Shown here piece by piece: positions 9,527 through 17,620 of a stretch of DNA of 64,000 nucleotides. Within the stretch, counting starts at the first letter, position 1. The number at the start of each line of letters is the position of its first letter. This DNA is from Varibaculum cambriense (lineage in GTDB: Bacteria > Actinomycetota > Actinomycetes > Actinomycetales > Actinomycetaceae), in assembly GCF_002848005.1 (NCBI RefSeq), contig NZ_PKHX01000003.1, forward strand, positions 184,317-248,316, written 5' to 3'. The translations under genes were made by a program, and so were the position numbers. The notes under the pieces were generated by a model. That model did not search any database. It saw only the letters and a list, made by a program, of their open reading frames with translations, and was not told the origin of the DNA.

Positions 9527-10597
9527 ATGCCCAGTGCCCCAGAGTTTTCCCCTCAAATCGATGAACTATTACCGCAGGCATGGCAAGCCGGGGTATCCCG
9601 CTGGCAAGAGCTAGAGGGAATAGCAGAGTTATTTGAAGTAGGTCTGGCAGCTCTTAAAGGTGGAAAACGTACCCGGGCGCGCCTGGCCTACACCGGTTGG
9701 AAAGCGATAACTGCCGGCAATGATACCCCACCAAAACCCGTGCTTGACCTGGGAGTAGCCCTGGAGATTTACCAGGCCAGCGCCCTCGTCCATGACGACA
9801 TTATTGATAACTCTCCCCTGCGCCGCGGTAAAGATGCCGCCCACATCAGTTTCGCGAAAAGGCATTTAGCGGAGCAACGCCGCGGGGATCACCAAGAGTA
9901 TGGACGGCTAGCGGCAATCCTCTTAGGAGATCTACTGCTCGCAGTGGCCGACCAGTGCGCTTTCGAGGTCGCCGCCACCGCCAATGATCCGGACGCATTC
10001 TTCGCTAACTGGACGGAAATGACCCGCGAGGTTGCCGCCGGACAGTATCTGGATCTACGTCTCGAAACTGATGAGCTTGACCCCGCCCATGCGCGCGAAC
10101 AGATTTTAACGGTTATTCGTCACAAGTCCGGACGCTACTCGGTCGCCCACCCGCTCACTCTCGGAGCCCGCCTAGCCGGAGCTAGCCCCGAGCAGCTAAA
10201 AACCCTCTTCACGATCGGGGAATATTGGGGAATCGCTTTTCAACTTTGCGACGATGAACTCGGCGTTTTTGGCGATCCCAGCCAAACCGGTAAACCTGCA
10301 GGTGGCGATCTAACCGAAGGGAAAAAGACGGTCCTGTGGTCCCTAGCGGAACAGCTCCTGGGCGAGGATGCGCGCGCCAACTTGCATCAGGTTTTCGGTA
10401 ACCGCGCCGCCAGTGAAGACCAAATTTTGGCAGTCACTGACGCCCTACATAGCCAAGGGGTCAGAGACCAGCACCGCCAGCTAATCACCGAATATGCCGC
10501 TAAAGGTGACGCCCTGGTAGCTAGTGGCGAGTTTGGTAATGCGGGTCGCGAGGCTCTGCTACGGCTGGGACGCGCCCTAGTGGAACGGGAATCCTAG
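9527..10597 (+). CDS. Polyprenyl (geranylgeranyl-type) diphosphate synthase
   Basis: 356-residue all-helical prenyltransferase adding isopentenyl diphosphate units to an allylic diphosphate. The first aspartate-rich motif is LVHDDIIDNSPLRRG with DDIID at 90-94; the second is FQLCDDELGVFGD near 241-250, where the last Asp of DDxxD is shifted as in actinobacterial IdsA-type enzymes. GGKRTRARL near 45-53 binds the homoallylic substrate. It corresponds in position to idsA2 (Rv2173) beside Rv2175c and pknL of M. tuberculosis. Chain length is not certain from sequence; products would feed menaquinone, carotenoid or lipid carriers. The start ATG follows AAGGAAAGAGAG. Confidence 0.85.
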   Translation: MPSAPEFSPQIDELLPQAWQAGVSRWQELEGIAELFEVGLAALKGGKRTRARLAYTGWKAITAGNDTPPKPVLDLGVALEIYQASALVHDDIIDNSPLRRGKDAAHISFAKRHLAEQRRGDHQEYGRLAAILLGDLLLAVADQCAFEVAATANDPDAFFANWTEMTREVAAGQYLDLRLETDELDPAHAREQILTVIRHKSGRYSVAHPLTLGARLAGASPEQLKTLFTIGEYWGIAFQLCDDELGVFGDPSQTGKPAGGDLTEGKKTVLWSLAEQLLGEDARANLHQVFGNRAASEDQILAVTDALHSQGVRDQHRQLITEYAAKGDALVASGEFGNAGREALLRLGRALVERES

Positions 10598-10607
10598 AGT
10601 TAGGAGC

Positions 10608-10949
10608 CTAAATTGCCTGCATAGCAGCTACCGAATTCACTTTGCTGTGGCTGCCGACTCGCAATAGATCGATAGGACGCTGCCCATCCAATAGGGGCTG
10701 GGCGGCCAGTACCCACTCGGTTGCCTCTTGAACAGTAAAACCGCCATCTAGCAAGGTGAGCATAGTTCCTGGGAGGCGTTCCACGAGAGTCCAGCCCTCG
10801 GGGGTCTCCAGGAGCGATTCCGCTACTACCTGTAGTTTCCCTTGCTCATCCGGGAGGGCTAACAAACGGTGCTCATTAAGGAGCCGATGCGCACGAGTAA
10901 CTTTTACCCCCAGGCGCTCGGCGGCTTGCGCGAAACTGATCATATCCAT
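10608..10949 (-). CDS. Rv2175c family DNA-binding protein
   Basis: 113 residues. An N-terminal winged helix-turn-helix (SFAQAAERLGVKVTRAHRLL, about 5-24) is followed by the typical C-terminal portion with LPGTMLTLLDGGFTVQEATEWV and RPIDLLR. This matches Rv2175c of M. tuberculosis, a DNA-binding protein that is a substrate of the neighbouring kinase PknL; here too it sits head to head with a PASTA kinase gene 84 bases away. It is therefore a likely phosphorylation target of that kinase (inference from synteny). DNA target unknown. Confidence 0.85.
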   Translation of the reverse strand: MDMISFAQAAERLGVKVTRAHRLLNEHRLLALPDEQGKLQVVAESLLETPEGWTLVERLPGTMLTLLDGGFTVQEATEWVLAAQPLLDGQRPIDLLRVGSHSKVNSVAAMQAI

Positions 10950-11033
10950 GCTATTAGCCTATCGAAGAGGGCAAGCCGACTCCTATCCGCGCCGCCTACC
11001 ACCAATACCGCCGCCTCCCGCTAGGATTGCCTT

Positions 11034-13145
11034 ATGAGAAACGATCCGGAAGCTAGCAGCCACGCTAACGAGACCCCACAGGATTCGTCTATCTCGCGTG
11101 CAGAGGACGAAGCTACTAGTCAGATTCCGGAAATAGGCCACAGCGCCGCTGACGAAGACCAGATGTTAAAACGCCTGATCGATGGGCGTTACCGGATAGT
11201 GAAGATTATTGATACCGGCGGGATGGCCAGCGTTTACCGGGCTCATGATGAACGCTTAGGGCGAGATGTAGCGCTAAAAATGATGCACCCGCACTTGGCG
11301 AATACCACCTCCTTGGTGGAGCGGTTTGAGGCGGAGGCTCGGTCGGCGGCTCGCCTCATGCATCCAGCAATTGTGCAGATTTTTGATCAGGGAACTTGGC
11401 GGCGCCGCCCCTACCTGGTGATGGAGTTTATCAACGGCCCGAATCTGCGACAGCTCCTTTCTCAAGAGGGCACTTTACCTTTAGGGCGCGCCCTAGAAAT
11501 TACGGAACAGGTATTACAGGCTCTGCAGGCTGCCCATGAAATGCAGATTATTCATCGGGATATTAAACCGGAAAATATTCTGCTCACTCCTTCCGGTCAG
11601 GTCAAAGTGGCAGATTTTGGACTTGCCCACGCGGTTAACCAAGCTACCGGCACCACTACCGGATCGGTGATGGGAACGGTTACCTATCTGGCACCCGAGC
11701 TTATCTCCGAAACTACTTCAGATGCCCGCTGCGACGTGTATTCCGTGGGAATCATGGCCTATGAACTGATTAGCGGGCTGCCACCCTTCCAAGGGGATAC
11801 CGCGATTCGTACTGCCTGGCAACACGTCAGCGAGGACGTACCACCGCTTTCAGCGAAGGTTCCGTGGATTCCTAGTGAAGTCGATGATCTGGTAGCGGCG
11901 CTTACCGCGCGCAGCGCCCAGGATCGTCCGGTAGATGCCGGAGCTGCTCTGCAATTGGTTAAGGCGGTTATAGATTGCCTTAGCCCCGAGCTGCTTCAGC
12001 GCCGCGCGCAGCGCCCCGCGAGTGAGACTTTAGAAAAAGAAACTGAACGTACCCTGCTAGGCAAAGGGGGCACTGCCCGGCTACCTGTCTTGCCGGTGGC
12101 CTCTCCGCAGGTGCCTGCAGCTCCGATTCGTCCTCATAACCCGGACTTGCCCGCAGATAATCCTTCCGCCTCGACTCCCGCTCACCCCGAAAAATCCTTA
12201 ACCGTGGTCGAAACCGCGGATGCGGTCGCACCCCCGGAGGCTCCTGCCAAGCGGGGAAAGAAAAAACGCTGGATAGCAGCAGTTATCACCGGGATTTTAG
12301 TGATAGTGGCGGCGCTAGCAGGCTGGTATTTCACTTTGGGACCGGGAGGGCGCGTAGCGGTGCCTAACGTGGAAGGTAAAACTGTGGCACAAGCGCGGGA
12401 AATGCTGATAAACGCCCAGTTTAAGGTAGAGACTAAGCGGGAATATTCCGACACTATAGCTGTCGGTAAAGCTACGCGCACTAACCCTAAGGCCGGGCAA
12501 AAAGCTAAAAAGAATTCGCAGGTAGAGCTGTATATTTCTCGGGGTATTGAATATGTGAAAGTGCCGGATCTTAAGGGTAAGGAGGGCGCTGAAGCCGGGA
12601 AGCTTCTCAAAGCGGCAAAGCTGAAGCTCACTGAGAGCAGTGAAGAATATTCCGATGAGGTAGAAAAAGGGAAAATTATCGCTACCGATCCGGAAGGGGG
12701 AACCACCTTACGCCACCATAGCGGGGTGAAGGTAACTGTTTCGAAAGGTAAAGAGCCGATCACGCTCCCGGATTTCGCGGGCAAGAGCGAAGAAGAAGTC
12801 GCGAAAACCTTAAGTGACCTCAAATTGGAGATGGCTAAAACTACCGAGTTTTCGGATTCGGTTCCCCGCGGCCAAATCATCGGGCAAGAACCGGCAGCGG
12901 GAACTACGGTTTACCATCACGATCAGATAAAAGTCCGGGTTTCCCAAGGGCCAGAAATGATTGAGGTACCTAATGTGACTGCCCTGTCCATGGGACAAGC
13001 AAAAAAGAAATTAACCGATCTCGGCTTCCAGGTACAGGTGCAAAAACAACTGCTGGGGATTGCTCCCAACCGAGTTTATTCCCAATCCCCGGCTGGGGGC
13101 ACCAAGCTAAAGAGCGGCTCCACAGTCACTTTGACCTACGTTTAA
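11034..13145 (+). CDS. PASTA-domain Ser/Thr protein kinase (PknL/PknB-like)
   Basis: 703 residues. The kinase domain begins near 51 (RYRIVKIIDTGGMASVYRAH) with ATP-binding Lys near 82, catalytic HRDIKPEN near 173 and DFG near 195, followed by GTVTYLAPE. A linker rich in Pro and Ala leads to a single membrane segment at about 413-434. Outside the membrane are four PASTA repeats (about 440-703), which bind muropeptides or lipid II in related kinases. Family knowledge: such kinases couple cell-wall status to growth and division. It diverges from the Rv2175c-like gene, as pknL does in M. tuberculosis. M. tuberculosis PknL lacks extracellular PASTA repeats of this number, so this may be a merged PknB/PknL role. 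Confidence 0.92.
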   Translation: MRNDPEASSHANETPQDSSISRAEDEATSQIPEIGHSAADEDQMLKRLIDGRYRIVKIIDTGGMASVYRAHDERLGRDVALKMMHPHLANTTSLVERFEAEARSAARLMHPAIVQIFDQGTWRRRPYLVMEFINGPNLRQLLSQEGTLPLGRALEITEQVLQALQAAHEMQIIHRDIKPENILLTPSGQVKVADFGLAHAVNQATGTTTGSVMGTVTYLAPELISETTSDARCDVYSVGIMAYELISGLPPFQGDTAIRTAWQHVSEDVPPLSAKVPWIPSEVDDLVAALTARSAQDRPVDAGAALQLVKAVIDCLSPELLQRRAQRPASETLEKETERTLLGKGGTARLPVLPVASPQVPAAPIRPHNPDLPADNPSASTPAHPEKSLTVVETADAVAPPEAPAKRGKKKRWIAAVITGILVIVAALAGWYFTLGPGGRVAVPNVEGKTVAQAREMLINAQFKVETKREYSDTIAVGKATRTNPKAGQKAKKNSQVELYISRGIEYVKVPDLKGKEGAEAGKLLKAAKLKLTESSEEYSDEVEKGKIIATDPEGGTTLRHHSGVKVTVSKGKEPITLPDFAGKSEEEVAKTLSDLKLEMAKTTEFSDSVPRGQIIGQEPAAGTTVYHHDQIKVRVSQGPEMIEVPNVTALSMGQAKKKLTDLGFQVQVQKQLLGIAPNRVYSQSPAGGTKLKSGSTVTLTYV

Positions 13146-13218
13146 GCCGGTTTTTCCCGAGGGCGACTTAGCTGCTCAAAGATCTTTGGGACGGCCTGCG
13201 AGTGCGAACCAGGAGGTC

Positions 13219-14625
13219 TTAGACCGTGTATCCCCAGGGCTCTAAGGGTGCGCGCAGAGGGTTCCCCAAAGTGTCGTGCCGCTTTTGCAGCATCTCTGCC
13301 ACTTGGAATGCCAGTTCTAGAGATTGCTGGTGATTAAGCCGGGGGTCTACCAGAGTTTCATAGCGATTCTTCAAAGAATCTTCGGTCAGATGTTCGCTGC
13401 CCCCGATCACTTCGGTAACGTCATCTCCGGTCAGTTCCACATGGATTCCGCCGGGAATCGTCCCCGTTTCCTGATGCGCGGTAAAGAAATTAGCTACCTC
13501 TTGCAGGATGCATTCAAAGCTGCGAGTTTTATAGCCAGATGCGGAGCTAATAGTGTTGCCATGCATGGGATCACACATCCAGGTAACCGGGCGTCCGTCA
13601 CGCAGTTGTGCCTCCAAAAGTGCGGGTAAGGTAGCCTCTAATTCCTGTGAACCCATGCGGGTAATGAAGGAAAGACGTCCCGGCTCGGCCTCAGGATTGA
13701 GTTTATCTTGCAAGCGCGCTAAATCATCTCCGGTGGCGTTCGGGCCGATTTTTACCCCGATCGGATTGGCGACTTGCGATAGTTGCTCCACATGGGCGCC
13801 ATCTACCTGCCGGGTACGCTCCCCGATCCACAGGAAATGCGCCGAAGTGTCATACAGTTCGCCCGTACGCGAATCTACCCGGGTCATTGCCTGTTCGTAT
13901 TCTAAAAGTAGAGATTCGTGGGCGCTATAAAAATCTACGGTACGCAGCTCATCGGCGCTGACTCCCGCGGCGTCCATAAAGGAAATTGCGCGGTCAATAT
14001 CAGAGGCTAGCGCGTCAAAGCGTTTGTAGGCCGGGTTAGAGATGAAGCCCCGGTTCCATTCATGAACCCGATGCAAGTCGGCATAACCACCTTGGGTAAA
14101 TGCCCTAATCAAGTTCAAAGTAGTTCCCGACCGCGTGTAGGTATCTAACAGGCGTGCCGGGTCTGGGCGGCGCGCCTCGGGGGTGAACTCGAAGGAGTTA
14201 ACCGCATCCCCGCGGTAGGACGGCAGGGTAACTCCGTCCCGGGTTTCGGTGTCACTGGAGCGAGGTTTGGCGTATTGACCAGCCATTCTCCCCATTTTCA
14301 CAATCGGCAAAGATGCGCCATAGGTAAGCACAATCGCCATTTGCAAGATAGTTTGAATTTTCAGCCGAACCCGATTCGCGGTTGACTCGGCGAAAGTTTC
14401 CGCACAGTCCCCGCCGGTGAGTACGAAGGCTTTGCCCTGGCTGGCTTGTCCTAACAGTTCTTTCAGGGCATCTACTTCGCCCGCAAACACCAAAGGAGGA
14501 CGAGTGCGCAGGTCAGCTAACTTTTCTTGTAGCTGTTCCTGGTCTGGGTAGTTGGGCTGCTGGTTTGCCGGGCAACCCCGCCACGAGTTCAGCGCTCTAG
14601 TTGTTTTCTCGTCCACGAAACCCAC
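13219..14625 (-). CDS. aroG: Class II 3-deoxy-7-phosphoheptulonate synthase
   Basis: 468 residues, standard length for plant-like (class II) DAHP synthases, which join phosphoenolpyruvate and erythrose 4-phosphate in the first step of the shikimate pathway. Typical strings are LNSWRGCPANQQPNYP near the N-terminus, VLTGGDCAETFAE (metal-binding Cys), GRMAGQYAKPRSS, and MCDPMHGNTISSASGYKTR. The C-terminal region contains the metal-binding GGIHVELTGDDVTE. Convergent with the kinase gene; in M. tuberculosis aroG (Rv2178c) also lies next to pknL. The start ATG at 14625 is consistent with the conserved N-terminus. Confidence 0.95.
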   Translation of the reverse strand: MGFVDEKTTRALNSWRGCPANQQPNYPDQEQLQEKLADLRTRPPLVFAGEVDALKELLGQASQGKAFVLTGGDCAETFAESTANRVRLKIQTILQMAIVLTYGASLPIVKMGRMAGQYAKPRSSDTETRDGVTLPSYRGDAVNSFEFTPEARRPDPARLLDTYTRSGTTLNLIRAFTQGGYADLHRVHEWNRGFISNPAYKRFDALASDIDRAISFMDAAGVSADELRTVDFYSAHESLLLEYEQAMTRVDSRTGELYDTSAHFLWIGERTRQVDGAHVEQLSQVANPIGVKIGPNATGDDLARLQDKLNPEAEPGRLSFITRMGSQELEATLPALLEAQLRDGRPVTWMCDPMHGNTISSASGYKTRSFECILQEVANFFTAHQETGTIPGGIHVELTGDDVTEVIGGSEHLTEDSLKNRYETLVDPRLNHQQSLELAFQVAEMLQKRHDTLGNPLRAPLEPWGYTV

Positions 14626-14782
14626 CCTAGTAAGTTTTGGATTTTAAGACGAATAAGTCCGCAAAACGAACTTATTCCCCGGGGAAAGCGTCTTCCCCAC
14701 TTGTCTATGTTTTCTGTTTCTTATGGCAGTTGATGCGGAGCAAATAGTTGCTTACCCACCAGCTGGATCTGCCAGCAAAAAT

Positions 14783-14823
14783 TTCTTTGGCTCTCGCTGC
14801 GACTAACAGCGAGAGCCAAAGAA
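14783..14823 (-). terminator. Rho-independent terminator of the phosphofructokinase gene
   Basis: Perfect 17-bp inverted repeat (14783-14799 and 14807-14823) with a 7-base loop. On the minus strand it is followed by AAATTTTTG, and it lies 70 bases after the stop of the phosphofructokinase gene. Confidence 0.85.
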
Positions 14824-14893
14824 CTTAAAACACCAGGAATATCAGCGCTTATTCACTCGACAGCTAGAGCGAGCAAAAAGCACTAACTAAACC

Positions 14894-16105
14894 TTAGGCA
14901 GGCTCTACTTCCTGCCCGATTTCCTTCATCATGTCCTGGAACCAGGGAGTATTAATATCAAAGGCTTTACCGCCCTTGATCCGTGAGAAGGCAATCGAGC
15001 TCAAAACATCGCCGTTTTCTTCATCATGCCCGATCAAGCCCGGTTTGCCTTCCAGGGCACACTGCACCGCATAATCGGTCATCGACTTGATCAGCCGCAG
15101 ATCCTCAACGCCCGCCGCAGAAGCACGCGAGAAGTAACCGGATTTTTGCACCATCACCTTTTCCGCTCCGATCCGCTCGGCAAATTGGCGCGCAAACCAC
15201 TGACCGGGATTAATCTTGTCTAGCTGCACGTGACCGAAGGGATCGCGCGGAACCGTCTCTCCTGCCTGTTCCATCTGCTCCACGATTTCGCTGACCCCAG
15301 CGCCCTCGGACAGGAAAATATTAACGTTCCCGACCTCGTCCATTACCTTGCGCAGGCGAGCAGCCTCGCCCTCGATATCGATATGTGCCTCCGGCACAAA
15401 AATGGCGTGAATATCGCGAGATTCGCGAGTGAGCCCCATCGAGGGCAGCCATTCTTTCTTGTCCAAAAGTTTGCGGTAAGAACGGGCAGTGGCAGCCGTC
15501 AAATAACCACAGTTACGTCCCATTACTTCGTGAATAATCAGTTCCCGCGGGTTGGACTGGCATTCGGCGATCACATGTTCAGCGTAAAGCGCACCGTTAT
15601 CAGCCGCGGTCCAAGCGCCCAGAGACTGCCGCACCGGAATAACGTCGTTATCAATAGTCTTGGGTAGCCCCACCACGGTCAATTCGTAGCCGTGTTCATG
15701 CAGGTAATGCGCCAAATCTGCCGCGGTGGTGTTAGTGTCGTCGCCACCGATAGTGTGCAGCACATTTACCCCGTCCTCTACCAGCCGGTTTGCCGCTACC
15801 TCTAGCGGGTTAGCGCCCTCTTTAACTAGGCCACGCTTGACCAGATCCTTAGTGTTAGTGAGCTTTACCCGGGAGTTACCAATCGGGGAACCCCCAAATT
15901 TGTGCAATAGACCAGCATTTTTGCGGGCTTCTTCGTCCACCACAATATAGTTCTTAGACAGCAACCCGTGATAGCCGTACTTGTAGGCAATAATTTCAAT
16001 TTCCGGGGCCAGCTCAGTATAACGTTCGATCAAGCCACCAACCGCTGATGATAGACAGGGGGCGAATCCGCCCGCAGTTAGCAGTGCCACACGTTTAATC
16101 GTCAT
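14894..16105 (-). CDS. pfp: Pyrophosphate-dependent 6-phosphofructokinase
   Basis: 403 residues from the ATG at 16105, chosen because GGAGG lies just before it; a longer reading starting at 16132 would place that ribosome-binding site inside the gene. It interconverts fructose 6-phosphate and fructose 1,6-bisphosphate using PPi. The PPi type is shown by GGDDT (120-124), with Asp where ATP enzymes carry Gly, and PKTIDND (148-154), with Lys characteristic of PPi enzymes. MGRNCGYLTA is the substrate-binding region. Monocistronic, with its own terminator downstream. The reversible, ATP-sparing reaction suits a fermentative metabolism. Confidence 0.92.
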   Translation of the reverse strand: MTIKRVALLTAGGFAPCLSSAVGGLIERYTELAPEIEIIAYKYGYHGLLSKNYIVVDEEARKNAGLLHKFGGSPIGNSRVKLTNTKDLVKRGLVKEGANPLEVAANRLVEDGVNVLHTIGGDDTNTTAADLAHYLHEHGYELTVVGLPKTIDNDVIPVRQSLGAWTAADNGALYAEHVIAECQSNPRELIIHEVMGRNCGYLTAATARSYRKLLDKKEWLPSMGLTRESRDIHAIFVPEAHIDIEGEAARLRKVMDEVGNVNIFLSEGAGVSEIVEQMEQAGETVPRDPFGHVQLDKINPGQWFARQFAERIGAEKVMVQKSGYFSRASAAGVEDLRLIKSMTDYAVQCALEGKPGLIGHDEENGDVLSSIAFSRIKGGKAFDINTPWFQDMMKEIGQEVEPA

Positions 16106-16331
16106 ATTTCCTCCAAAAGGGTTGTTTGCCATTATCGGCTCCGTCAGCTAATAGTCTAGTCGATAAGGCACAGCAGGTTGAAGAACGCGAAGAGCTTCGC
16201 GCATATGAGCAAGGAAAGAGGCCGGGCGCGCGCCAGACTAGGCGGTACCCGTAAACCGCTAGTAGTTCTCCGCCTGGAGACGCAACTAAATACGCTTAGT
16301 TAAAACTGCTGCTTTTGAGAGTCGAAACTGT

Positions 16332-17156
16332 TTACTGCTCCTGCGAGGGGGCAGAATCGGTATTATCCTCTGCTGACGCGTCATCTTCTGGCGGCTCTGG
16401 AACCTCGGTTTGCGGAGCCTGCCTTCCCCCGGGAGCCTCCACTTTGGGCTCGGTGGCCACAGCGTCCTCGTTATTTTTCTTAGCAGCGAGCGCATTTTTC
16501 ACGTCAGCGGCATACAGATCTACGTACTCTTGCCCCGATAAGCTCATCAAGGAATACATGATCTCGTCGGTGATTGCCCGCAACACATAGCGGTCATCTT
16601 CCATCCCCTGATAGCGAGAAAAGTCCAAAGGATCGCCAATAACCACTCCGATGCGGTGTAGACGCGGAATCCGAGTACCGATCGGCTGGGCGATATTGGT
16701 GCCAATCATGGCCACCGGAATCACCGGTGCGCCCGAGCGTAGCGATAGCCGTGCTACCCCGGTTTTACCGCGATAAAGCCGGCCATCGGGGCTGCGGGTA
16801 CCCTCCGGATAGATCCCGAACAGTTCCCCGGATTGCAAGCGCGCTAATCCTTTTTGCAGGGCGGCCTGGGATTTCTTCCCCCCGGAGCGATCAATCGGGA
16901 TCGTGCCCACCTGGGTCATAAACCACTTCACGAAAGCACCTTTTAGGCCTTTACCGGTGAAATAGTCAGCTTTACCCACGAAAACTACTTCCCGATCGAT
17001 CATCAGCGGCAAGAAGAAAGAATCAATCACTGCTAGATGGTTCGAAGCCAGAATCGCCGGCCCGGTACCGGGAATCTTCTCGGCTCCTTTGATCCAGGGT
17101 CGGTAAAGGACCTTTAGAATCGGTCCTAAGAATATTTTCAACATCCGGTAAAACAC
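16332..17156 (-). CDS. plsC: 1-acyl-sn-glycerol-3-phosphate acyltransferase family protein
   Basis: 274 residues. The acyltransferase box NHLAVID (39-45) is the catalytic NHx4D, and YPEGTRSPDG (116-125) is the phosphate-binding motif. This family acylates lysophosphatidate to phosphatidate at the membrane. The last ~60 residues are acidic, Pro- and Glu-rich and look disordered, an extension beyond the usual domain. It diverges from the membrane-protein/exonuclease pair. A PlsC-like gene (Rv2182c) is also present in the matching mycobacterial region. Exact acyl acceptor not provable from sequence. Confidence 0.88.
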   Translation of the reverse strand: MFYRMLKIFLGPILKVLYRPWIKGAEKIPGTGPAILASNHLAVIDSFFLPLMIDREVVFVGKADYFTGKGLKGAFVKWFMTQVGTIPIDRSGGKKSQAALQKGLARLQSGELFGIYPEGTRSPDGRLYRGKTGVARLSLRSGAPVIPVAMIGTNIAQPIGTRIPRLHRIGVVIGDPLDFSRYQGMEDDRYVLRAITDEIMYSLMSLSGQEYVDLYAADVKNALAAKKNNEDAVATEPKVEAPGGRQAPQTEVPEPPEDDASAEDNTDSAPSQEQ

Positions 17157-17218
17157 GTAAGCTTCCTTCCCGCCCGGGTTAGCTGACCGATCCCTAAAGA
17201 CCGGCTAGACTAACGACT

Positions 17219-17620
17219 ATGAAACTCCCCAAGAAGTGGGGGGCGCATCGCCGCCGCAACCCAAGTCAACGTCGCGTAGATGATGAATTTTTGGATATTA
17301 CCTCTAGGTTAAATGATAGCGGTATTTTTGCCCCTGGGCCGCGAGATTACGAATTATCCGAGCCGGATGAACAGTTTCAACCCCCAGAATTGCCTGCCAG
17401 TCCCCGCCCCCACGGAGCACTGCGGATCTTAGTGATCACCATCATAGTGCTGATAGCCTGGGTAGCCAGCTATATCGCCGGAGTTGACCTACCGGGATGG
17501 CTCCACGCCCTCGGATTTTTAGATCTAGCGTTATTTTGCGCCCTGCTGATCTATCTGCGCCCCAAGGGACGTAGCGCTCTAACCAATAAATGGGATGACG
17601 ATGATGGGGCGAGGGTGTGA
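17219..17620 (+). CDS. Small membrane protein of unknown function
   Basis: 133 residues. The N-terminal half is charged and probably cytoplasmic; two hydrophobic segments follow (about 65-85, ILVITIIVLIAWVASYIAG, and about 92-110). The C-terminus is charged (NKWDDDDGARV). Its TGA stop overlaps the GTG start of the exonuclease gene (GTGA, four bases), so the two are co-translated. No family recognised. Confidence 0.7.
   Translation: MKLPKKWGAHRRRNPSQRRVDDEFLDITSRLNDSGIFAPGPRDYELSEPDEQFQPPELPASPRPHGALRILVITIIVLIAWVASYIAGVDLPGWLHALGFLDLALFCALLIYLRPKGRSALTNKWDDDDGARV

Noticed and set aside
12182..12880. Minus-strand 232-codon open frame opposite the PASTA repeats
   Set aside because: Antisense shadow of a well-supported kinase gene.
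16186..16201. Inverted repeat upstream of the phosphofructokinase gene
   Set aside because: Only 7-bp arms with a two-base centre and no T tract; too small to call a terminator or operator.
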